Shown here piece after piece: positions 1 to 5,098 of a stretch of 10,352 nucleotides of DNA. The notes under the pieces were generated by a model. The model was not told the origin of the DNA. It saw only the letters and a program-made list of their open reading frames with translations, and did not search any database. Origin of the DNA: Candidatus Dadabacteria bacterium (lineage in GTDB: Bacteria; Desulfobacterota_D; UBA1144; Nemesobacterales; CSP1-2); NCBI GenBank assembly GCA_022615255.1, contig JAKEHC010000203.1:1-10352 (forward strand), in the 5' to 3' direction. A program made the translations under genes and the position numbers. Each line of letters begins with the position of its first letter. The stretch's first letter is position 1.

Positions 1-86
1 CTGATGTCTTTGTAGGAGCGCCATCCCTTCAGCATGTAACGACAAGCCCTGGCGTGCCCTATGTGTTGACAAAGGACGATTCTTAG
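1..86 (+). CDS. Possible C-terminal tail of an upstream gene (partial)
   Basis: The frame beginning at position 3 is open from the window edge to a TAG stop at 84-86 and gives about 27 residues ending in VPYVLTKDDS. The composition (Pro, Gly, Thr, Val) is protein-like. The stop lies only 7 nt before the next ATG, a spacing typical of co-transcribed genes. No family can be recognised from so short a tail, and an open run of 27 codons can arise by chance. Sequence left of the window would settle it. Confidence 0.35.
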   Translation, partial: DVFVGAPSLQHVTTSPGVPYVLTKDDS

Positions 87-93
87 TGAGATA

Positions 94-1725
94 ATGGTGT
101 CTGTTTCAAGAATGAAAAGGGTTAAGTTCTTCTTACTCACCATTTTTTGCTTCTTTTACTCGCCATGCTTTTTCCAATCTCCTACCCTTGCTCAGGAGAA
201 ATCAGGCGTCGAATACAAGGAATGGGGGGAGTTGTCCCAGGAGGAAAAAGACGATTTGCGAGAAAGGTGGACAGAAGAAAAAACAAATAAGGTTATAGAG
301 GCACTTAAAGAGGGAAAGGCTTTACCTGAGTTCGTGAATAAAATGCCGGTGTCTGAAGAAGAAATTAAAAGACTTGAAAGCCTTGAATTCAGTCTGGACA
401 AAGCAAAAAATTATGATCTCAGAGGAATTCCACTCGATGATCAGGATTTGAAGAAGGTCAATTTGCCTTTCGTGAATTTGGAAGGAGCCAAACTTAGTGG
501 AACAAATCTTGAGGGAGCCGACCTATTCGAAGCCAATCTTCAAGGAGCCGACCTTAGTAGAGCTAGACTTCACAAAGCCGATCTCAGTAGAGCTAAACTT
601 CAAGGAACCGACCTAAGTAAAGCACACCTTGAAGGTGCCGATCTAGGTGGAGCAGATCTTCGAGGTGCGAACCTTGTTGAAGCTAACCTTCTAAGGGCAA
701 ACCTTTTTGAAGCCAATCTTCAAGAAGCAAACCTCAGTTATGCCAATCTAGAAGAAGCCATCCTCTCCGGAGCTAATTTGGAAGACACCGACCTCTTTTA
801 TGCGGATTTTAATTGGACTTACCTTTGGCGAGCCAACTTTGGACAGGCAAAGGATATTAGATATGTTGTATGGGGAGGTAAGAGGAGTTTCAGAATTACT
901 GAAGAGGATTTAGGAGACCTGAAAGCAGAAAGGGTTCCCAAAGAGATTATTAATAAGTTGGAATCCATTAAGAATAAAGAGTTTGAAGACGAGGATAAAT
1001 TTATAGAAGCCCTTAAACAAACGATCGGGGATGAAGGGACTAAACAATATGAGTCGTTGATTTTGAGTTATGCGCTAGCCAGTCAAGAGAGTCAGTCATT
1101 TTATATAGGTGAAGAAAAAGCAATGAACTTTAAGGAGGATTTTCAGAATGCAGAAATAACATATCGTGATTTAAGTATTGCTTATGAACAAGAGAGTTTA
1201 GGTGAGATAGCTAAACAATTCAGTTATCGTGAAAATGAGGCAGAAACTAAAGGTTCACCTTTGCCTTCGCGAATCTTACGAATCGTATTTCTTAAATGGG
1301 CATATGGCTATGGATCAAGACCCATCTGGCTATTCTGGTATTCTCTCGGTGTGATTGGAGCGTTCACGATATTATTTGCTCTACTAAATTTGCTCCCAAA
1401 AACGAGATCAGGTATCTACAGAGTCCGTAAGAAGGAAGAGGAAGAGGACGAGGACGAATATTATGAAGAAGAAGATAAAAAGAATGAAGAACACCTCTCC
1501 TTCCAAAAGGGGTGGATTTTTATCGAATGTTTCTACTTCAGCCTTTTTTCCTTTGCCACATTTGGTTTTGATATACTACAGCCAAGGCAATGGCTTGAAT
1601 TCTTCCGGCTGAAACCCGTTAAATATAAACCCGTTGGCTGGGCACGGATATTTGTCGGTATTGAGGCTGCGTTCGGTATCTACGTTATAGCCCTGATACT
1701 TATGTCTGTATTGGGTTATTTATGA
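94..1725 (+). CDS. Exported pentapeptide-repeat protein with C-terminal channel-like membrane module
   Basis: Function unknown; a sensor or channel at the cell envelope is an inference. Residues 7-34 form a signal peptide or signal anchor (basic MKRVK, then a hydrophobic run ending TLAQ). Residues 35-105 are charged and helical. Residues about 107-252 are roughly 28 pentapeptide repeats of the A(D/N)Lxx type, which fold as a right-handed quadrilateral beta-helix. A helical linker covers about 255-400. A membrane helix lies at 411-434, a very acidic stretch at 446-467, a hydrophobic segment at 474-495 carrying T489-F-G-F-D493, and a last helix at about 516-543 that resembles the second helix of two-TM (Ion_trans_2) channels. 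The filter-like sequence lacks one residue compared with TVGYGD. ATG 94 is preceded only by a weak GTGAG; ATG 112 (residue 7) is an equally possible start that leaves the signal peptide intact. Repeat region certain, channel assignment tentative. Confidence 0.85.
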   Translation: MVSVSRMKRVKFFLLTIFCFFYSPCFFQSPTLAQEKSGVEYKEWGELSQEEKDDLRERWTEEKTNKVIEALKEGKALPEFVNKMPVSEEEIKRLESLEFSLDKAKNYDLRGIPLDDQDLKKVNLPFVNLEGAKLSGTNLEGADLFEANLQGADLSRARLHKADLSRAKLQGTDLSKAHLEGADLGGADLRGANLVEANLLRANLFEANLQEANLSYANLEEAILSGANLEDTDLFYADFNWTYLWRANFGQAKDIRYVVWGGKRSFRITEEDLGDLKAERVPKEIINKLESIKNKEFEDEDKFIEALKQTIGDEGTKQYESLILSYALASQESQSFYIGEEKAMNFKEDFQNAEITYRDLSIAYEQESLGEIAKQFSYRENEAETKGSPLPSRILRIVFLKWAYGYGSRPIWLFWYSLGVIGAFTILFALLNLLPKTRSGIYRVRKKEEEEDEDEYYEEEDKKNEEHLSFQKGWIFIECFYFSLFSFATFGFDILQPRQWLEFFRLKPVKYKPVGWARIFVGIEAAFGIYVIALILMSVLGYL

Positions 1726-1834
1726 AGCCAAGGCTAAACAAACTACTTTAACGTAAATTATAGCTGCTATTTTAGTGTCTATACAAAGGGAAGATATTCT
1801 CCTCCTTCATGGAAAATGAAAATGTCATATGCCT

Positions 1835-1866
1835 GTGTAGCGGAGGGTTTACCCTACACGTTTTTT
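1835..1866 (+). terminator. Terminator-like hairpin with T-run
   Basis: The arms GTGTAG (1835-1840) and CTACAC (1854-1859) pair. Inside them AGGG and CCCT pair around a TTTA loop; the two pairings partly compete, leaving a bulge. Six T residues follow at 1861-1866. It lies 109 nt after the pentapeptide gene and could end its transcript. It is also the left half of a repeat element, so the terminator role may be incidental. Confidence 0.5.
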
Positions 1867-1895
1867 ATGTGGCGGCCTAAAGGTCGCCGCTACAT
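1835..1895. repeat. REP/MITE-like inverted-repeat element, copy 1
   Basis: Perfect 8-nt terminal inverted repeats, TGTAGCGG (1836-1843) and CCGCTACA (1887-1894), bound a 59-nt unit. Inside are two hairpins: AGGG-TTTA-CCCT, followed by a T-run, and GGCGGCC-TAAA-GGTCGCC (1871-1888; one G-T pair). The two loops, TTTA and TAAA, are reverse complements. No protein is encoded. The design matches small non-autonomous intergenic repeats of bacterial genomes. Confidence 0.7.
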
Positions 1896-1942
1896 CTATA
1901 ATTCTATAGCGTAGCTTGATGTAATAAGAGCTTAACTCAATA

Positions 1943-1987
1943 GTTTACCCTCCACTTTTTTATATGGCGACCTAAAGGTCGCCGCTA
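1943..1987. repeat. Decayed copy 2 of the inverted-repeat element
   Basis: Positions 1943-1987 repeat 1847-1892 with few differences (GTTTACCCT, then a T-run, then the GGCGACC-TAAA-GGTCGCC hairpin at 1966-1983, here perfectly paired). The left terminal repeat is missing and the right one is cut to CCGCTA. The A/G difference in the stem turns a G-T pair into A-T, so pairing is kept. Confidence 0.7.
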
Positions 1988-2084
1988 AAAAGTAGGGCTC
2001 TTGATTAAGAAAGACCATAGTTGTATAGTAACTGCACAATTTCGTGTGCTAGAGGATAAGAACCTTTCGAATTATGAGGCTATT

Positions 2085-2423
2085 ATGGATAAGGCATGGA
2101 TAGGTGTGGTGGTGACGATGATATTCAGTATAGTGGGTGTGATCGGAGATTATTTCTTAAAACTTGCCAGCAACTACGATAACCCAATGAAATCTGGATG
2201 GTTTTATATAGGATTTGCCCTATATGCCTCTACAGCTTTTGGCTGGGTTTTTGTAATGAGGTATCTGAAATTGGCTACGATCGGTGTTTTATATTCCGTT
2301 ACTATAATTTTGCTTTTGTCGGTTGTCGGTTTTGTGTTTTTCAAAGAAGCTTTAAGTCCATATGAGATTGTTGGGATTGTTCTTGCCATAGCCTCTCTGG
2401 TTTTGTTAGCACGTTTTGCATAG
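2085..2423 (+). CDS. Small four-helix DMT-superfamily (EamA/SMR-like) membrane protein
   Basis: From ATG 2085 the product is 112 residues, almost wholly four membrane helices (about 5-28, 38-60, 64-86 and 93-111). The last two match half an EamA domain: a small-residue-rich third helix, then FFKEALSPYEIVGIVLAIAS. Length and layout match the small multidrug resistance (SMR) group, which works as dimers. The catalytic glutamate of helix 1 in EmrE-type pumps is not seen: aligning GDYFLK (21-26) with the GxxLxK segment of EmrE puts a glycine (G18) at that place, so drug/proton antiport should not be assumed; flippase-like or other DMT roles are possible. Start choice: GAGG at 2076-2079 sits 5 nt before ATG 2085. 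A longer frame from TTG 2001 adds 28 polar residues unlike the family. It is flanked by repeat-rich spacers and probably transcribed alone. Confidence 0.75.
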   Translation: MDKAWIGVVVTMIFSIVGVIGDYFLKLASNYDNPMKSGWFYIGFALYASTAFGWVFVMRYLKLATIGVLYSVTIILLLSVVGFVFFKEALSPYEIVGIVLAIASLVLLARFA

Positions 2424-2489
2424 TAGTAGGAAGCTCAATACCCCATCTTTAAGCATATTCTTTACATTTGTAAGCTTATATTCTTTTCG

Positions 2490-2631
2490 CGGCTGGATAC
2501 ATGAGACAAAACATATGAGATAAAGCATGTGAGATAAAGTTAGAAGCATTTCACATATTAAAACACATGAGATACCTTATAAATTTATCTCTTGTGCTAA
2601 AGTAAACAATATCTCACGTATCTGGAAGCCG
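2490..2631. repeat. ~140-nt MITE-like element with imperfect terminal inverted repeats
   Basis: The ends pair as CGGCT (2490-2494) with AGCCG (2627-2631), and GATACATGAGA (2496-2506) with TCTCACGTATC (2612-2622), 10 of 11 complementary. Inside, CACATGAGATA (2564-2574) pairs with TATCTCTTGTG (2586-2596), again 10 of 11. The element is AT-rich and encodes nothing. It could be a miniature transposable element or a large RNA hairpin. No target-site duplication was recognised. Confidence 0.5.
2499..2539 (+). repeat. Three short tandem repeats of a CATRTGAGAYAAA-type unit
   Basis: Units at 2499-2510, 2511-2525 and 2526-2539 share the core TGAGAYAAA and repeat every 12-15 nt. A fourth related copy lies at 2565-2574, and inverted relatives lie at 2585-2596 and 2611-2621. 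The spacing of a little over one helical turn would suit a multi-site protein-binding array, but this is only a possibility. Confidence 0.5.
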
Positions 2632-2639
2632 TTCCTACG

Positions 2640-2667
2640 GTAGAGACATGCCATGGCATGTCTCTAC
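2640..2667. repeat. Perfect 28-nt palindrome
   Basis: GTAGAGACATGCCA (2640-2653) is followed directly by its exact reverse complement (2654-2667). There is no spacer, and CCATGG is at the centre. The outer GTAG...CTAC matches the ends of the 1835-1895 element. It begins 8 nt after the 2490-2631 element ends. It could be an operator for a dimeric protein or a REP-like repeat. There is no T-run, so an intrinsic terminator is unlikely. Confidence 0.7.
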
Positions 2668-2673
2668 ATTATT

Positions 2674-2687
2674 ACGAATAAATTCGT
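2674..2687. repeat. Small hairpin with TAAA loop
   Basis: ACGAA and TTCGT pair around TAAA. It lies 6 nt after the 28-nt palindrome and shares its loop with the hairpins at 1871-1888 and 1966-1983, although the stem sequence differs. Short enough to be chance on its own; the shared loop is what makes it notable. Confidence 0.4.
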
Positions 2688-2779
2688 GCATACAATTCTA
2701 CCTAGGGAATGGGCACGTGCAAGGTGGCCATACACATAAATCTATACATTAGCCCAATCCCCTATGTCTAATCGCCCTA

Positions 2780-2808
2780 TTGACTTAGTTTTTTAAATAT
2801 TATTTAAT
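2780..2808 (+). promoter_or_regulatory. Candidate sigma70-type promoter for the DM13-GMC row
   Basis: TTGACT (2780-2785) and TTTAAT (2803-2808) each match the consensus at 5 of 6 positions and are separated by the optimal 17 nt, in very AT-rich surroundings. Transcription would begin near 2815, leaving a leader of about 170 nt before ATG 2983. Confidence 0.45.
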
Positions 2809-2878
2809 ACAGATAATGGGGTTCAAATTATACGTATGCAATTAGCGCTTGACATTGGTTAACTATTAAAAACTTTTA

Positions 2879-2907
2879 TAAATCCTTTCAGAGAATTAAG
2901 GCGTCTA
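2879..2907 (+). promoter_or_regulatory. Candidate ECF-sigma-type promoter upstream of the DM13 gene
   Basis: CGTCTA at 2902-2907 (continuing as ATA) is the -10 type used by ECF sigma factors of the SigM/SigX kind. Seventeen nt upstream, TAAATC (2879-2884) is a degraded TGAAAC. The region aligns with 8746-8774 upstream of the glucose dehydrogenase gene: both share AGAGAA before the -10, CGTCTAATA, and TGACAA a few nt downstream. The resemblance between the two sites is the main support, as the -35 here is weak. Confidence 0.45.
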
Positions 2908-2966
2908 ATAAGCTATGACAACAGGAAAAAATTGCTGGTTATCAGCAGTGATTATCAACAAAACAA

Positions 2967-2973
2967 GAGGAGG
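2967..2973 (+). promoter_or_regulatory. Ribosome binding site deciding the DM13 start
   Basis: GAGGAGG lies 9 nt before ATG 2983. An upstream in-frame start at 2932 has no such site and would add 17 polar residues before the membrane anchor, so 2983 is preferred. Confidence 0.8.
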
Positions 2974-2982
2974 TATTGGATC

Positions 2983-3486
2983 ATGAAACGAACAATCGCG
3001 ATTATTGTGATATTAGTTATTATTGTTCTTGCTTGGTATTTATTTCGCCCGGAGAAACTATTCATAAGTGAGACTGTTATGGAAGAGTTCCCTGAAACTG
3101 CTCCGCAAGGTGAGATGGCTCCATCGGCAGACTCGCCGGTACTTTTGGTGGCGGGTAACTTCCATGGCGTCGCTCACGATACAAAAGGCACTGCAACTAT
3201 ATATCAGCTCCCGGATGGGAAGAAGGTTCTCCGCCTTACGGGGTTTGAAACCTCAAATGGCCCTGATGTGCGTGTGTATCTTGTCGCTGCTAGTGATGCA
3301 AATGACAATGATACGGTTAAACAGGCTGGCTTTGTGGAGCTGGGCTCACTAAAGGGGAACGTCGGCGATCAGAACTACGATGTGCCCAGCGATGTAGACC
3401 TCGATAAATATAGGGCTGTCACAATCTGGTGTAAGCGCTTTGGTGTTAATTTTGGCACAGCTCCACTAGTAGCTCAGCAGAATTAA
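2983..3486 (+). CDS. Membrane-anchored DM13-domain protein
   Basis: 167 residues from ATG 2983. Residues 4-21 are a single hydrophobic helix after MKR, so the rest should face the periplasm. A Pro/Glu-rich linker (about 22-56) leads to a DM13 (electron-transfer DM13) domain at about 57-163: G58-N-F-H-G near the start, a central FETSNGPDVRVYLV strand region, and the family's conserved cysteine in W149-C150-K-R-F-G near the end. DM13 was first noted beside DOMON domains in animals; a redox role through the cysteine is proposed, and no specific reaction is established. The next gene, a GMC oxidoreductase, starts 12 nt downstream, so this is the first gene of a tight row and may be an electron-transfer or assembly partner of that enzyme (inference). 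Two promoter candidates lie upstream. Confidence 0.85.
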   Translation: MKRTIAIIVILVIIVLAWYLFRPEKLFISETVMEEFPETAPQGEMAPSADSPVLLVAGNFHGVAHDTKGTATIYQLPDGKKVLRLTGFETSNGPDVRVYLVAASDANDNDTVKQAGFVELGSLKGNVGDQNYDVPSDVDLDKYRAVTIWCKRFGVNFGTAPLVAQQN

Positions 3487-3498
3487 GGGGGTGATTGC

Positions 3499-5070
3499 AT
3501 GTCCAATGAAACCCAATATGATGTGATTATCATAGGATCAGGAGCCGGAGGCGGGACTCTGGCTTATCATCTGGCTCCGTCAGGTAAGCGCATCTTATTG
3601 CTTGAGAGGGGTGACTACGTGCCACGTGAGAAGGACAACTGGGACCCGCGTCCTGTCAACGTAGAAGGAAAGTATCAAACCAAGGAGGTGTGGCGTGATA
3701 AGGATGGGAAGCCGCTACATCCCCATACGAATTACTACGTTGGAGGAAATACGAAATTTTATGGCGCGGCACTATTCCGCCTGCGTAAGGAGGACTACGG
3801 AGAAATTAAACATCGGGGTGGAGTCTCGCCTGCTTGGCCTATAGGCTACGATGAGATGGAGCCTTATTACACTAAAGCAGAGCATTTATATCAAGTCCAT
3901 GGCGAGCGCGGGGTTGATCCCACCGAGCCGCCTGCAAGTGCTCCCTATCTCTACCCACCAGTCAGCCACGAACCTCGTATCCAACAGTTGAGCGATGACT
4001 TTGCACGTCTGGGACTCCGTCCGTTTCATACACCCCTCGGCGTCATGCTGGATGAGAAGAACATGCATAAAAGCCGCTGCATCCGCTGTAACACCTGTGA
4101 TGGCTTTCCTTGTCTGGTATATGCAAAGTCGGATGCGCAAGTGGTTTGTGTGGACCCTGCACTTGAGCACAAGAACGTAACGCTCTTGAGAAACGCATAT
4201 GTTTCCCGTATGGAAACGGGTGCCTCTGGACGGGAAGTAACCAAGGTACATGTAGAGCGAAATGGCTCAAAAGAGACCTATTCAGGAAGCATTGTCGTTG
4301 TCTCCTGCGGCGCGATAAATTCTGCGGCGTTACTCCTACGTTCTGCAAACGACAAGCACCCTAAGGGGCTAGCGAATAGCTCAGATATTGTCGGTCGTCA
4401 CTATATGGGTCACGTTAACTCTGTGCTCATGGCAATCTCAAAGTGCCCCAATCCTACGATTTTTCAAAAGTCCCTATCAGTAAACGACTTCTATCTCGGC
4501 TCGAAGGAATGGGAATACCCTATGGGTCATATCTCCTTTGTTGGTAAGCTGGATGCGATAACTCTCAAAGCAGGAGCACCAGCAATAGCCCCGGGTTGGA
4601 CTCTTGAGCTTATGGCTACACACTCTCTTGACTTCTGGCTTACATCTGAGGACCTGCCTGACCCGGAAAACCGTGTCACGCTTGACCGGGAAGGGAATAC
4701 GGTTCTTTCCTATAAACCGAATAACGAAGAGGGGCACAAGCGTCTTATTAAGAAGCTAGAAAGCTTGATGAAGCAGCAGACAAAGTGCCCAATTCATGGA
4801 CATGAGTGCCACCAGGGTATTTTCTCACGTAATCTATTCATAGGGCAGCGCATCCCACTTGCGGGTGTGGCGCACCAGAACGGTACTATCCGTTTTGGTC
4901 GTGATCCAAAGACCTCGGCGTTGGATGCGAACTGCAAGGCGCATGACCTGGATAATCTCTATGTTGTTGACGCCAGCTTCTTTCCATCAAGCGGTGCAGT
5001 GAATCCAGCACTCACGATAATGGCAAACGCACTGCGCGTCGGTGATCATCTGATAGAGCGCTTGAGATGA
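3499..5070 (+). CDS. GMC-family FAD-dependent oxidoreductase with cysteine cluster
   Basis: 523 residues, a normal length for the glucose-methanol-choline family, which oxidises alcohol or sugar hydroxyls with FAD. Visible marks: the dinucleotide fold GxGxxG at 13-18 with LLLERGD after it; the FAD-contact segment G82-G-N-T-K-F-Y-G-A; the C-terminal domain with H459 (VAHQNGTIRFG) and N502 (GAVNPALT) at the catalytic pair; and VVDASFFP. Between the lobes C194, C197, C200 and C205 form CxxCxxCxxxxC. A cluster in the same region binds iron-sulfur in FAD glucose dehydrogenase of Burkholderia, though the spacing differs, so a metal site here is inference. There is no signal peptide or Tat motif. 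Start ATG 3499 follows AAGGGGGTGA. The substrate cannot be named; sugar, alcohol or sterol are all possible. Confidence 0.9.
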   Translation: MSNETQYDVIIIGSGAGGGTLAYHLAPSGKRILLLERGDYVPREKDNWDPRPVNVEGKYQTKEVWRDKDGKPLHPHTNYYVGGNTKFYGAALFRLRKEDYGEIKHRGGVSPAWPIGYDEMEPYYTKAEHLYQVHGERGVDPTEPPASAPYLYPPVSHEPRIQQLSDDFARLGLRPFHTPLGVMLDEKNMHKSRCIRCNTCDGFPCLVYAKSDAQVVCVDPALEHKNVTLLRNAYVSRMETGASGREVTKVHVERNGSKETYSGSIVVVSCGAINSAALLLRSANDKHPKGLANSSDIVGRHYMGHVNSVLMAISKCPNPTIFQKSLSVNDFYLGSKEWEYPMGHISFVGKLDAITLKAGAPAIAPGWTLELMATHSLDFWLTSEDLPDPENRVTLDREGNTVLSYKPNNEEGHKRLIKKLESLMKQQTKCPIHGHECHQGIFSRNLFIGQRIPLAGVAHQNGTIRFGRDPKTSALDANCKAHDLDNLYVVDASFFPSSGAVNPALTIMANALRVGDHLIERLR

Positions 5071-5088
5071 GAGGATAGGATAAATATT

Positions 5089-5093
5089 GAGGG
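5089..5093 (+). promoter_or_regulatory. Ribosome binding site deciding the VOC-protein start
   Basis: GAGGG is 5 nt before ATG 5099. The alternative in-frame TTG at 5087 overlaps this site and would add four residues before the signal peptide, so 5099 is preferred. Confidence 0.7.
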
Positions 5094-5098
5094 TCAAC

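Larger units (their letters stand above)
1726..2084. other. Non-coding spacer carrying repeat elements
   Basis: No convincing gene is seen in this 359-nt gap. Positions 1726-1834 are AT-rich without recognised structure apart from a short AGCC/GGCT inverted pair just after the stop codon. The rest holds an inverted-repeat element (1835-1895) and a decayed second copy (1943-1987), described separately. The stretch 2001-2084 could be read as an N-terminal extension of the next gene from a TTG, but it is not membrane-like and is judged to be untranslated leader. Confidence 0.6.
2424..2982. other. 559-nt non-coding, structured regulatory spacer
   Basis: No credible gene is seen. In order it holds a ~140-nt imperfect inverted-repeat element (2490-2631), a perfect 28-nt palindrome (2640-2667), a small TAAA-loop hairpin (2674-2687), unexplained sequence with short palindromes (CCTAGG at 2701, GCACGTGC at 2713), an AT-rich stretch with a sigma70-type promoter (2780-2808), an ECF-type promoter candidate (2879-2907), and the leader with the ribosome binding site of the DM13 gene. 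Confidence 0.65.

Noticed and set aside
481..790. DNA-level tandem repeats in the pentapeptide gene as a mobile or satellite repeat
   Set aside because: They follow the 15-nt period of the encoded pentapeptide repeats and need no other explanation.
2001..2084. TTG start giving a 140-residue version of the four-helix protein
   Set aside because: The extra 28 residues are polar and unlike the family, and ATG 2085 has a properly spaced GAGG.
2499..2574. Possible CRISPR-like array of short repeats
   Set aside because: The repeats are only about 10-15 nt, nearly contiguous, partly inverted, and lack spacers and cas genes.
2849..2854. Perfect TTGACA -35 hexamer
   Set aside because: The only -10-like sequences downstream (TTTTAT, TATAAA) lie 19 and 22 nt away, outside the good range; TTGACT at 2780 has a far better partner.
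3886..4348. Several overlapping minus-strand open frames opposite the GMC gene
   Set aside because: The + strand frame has clear GMC motifs throughout; the opposite frames show no recognisable domains or ribosome binding sites.
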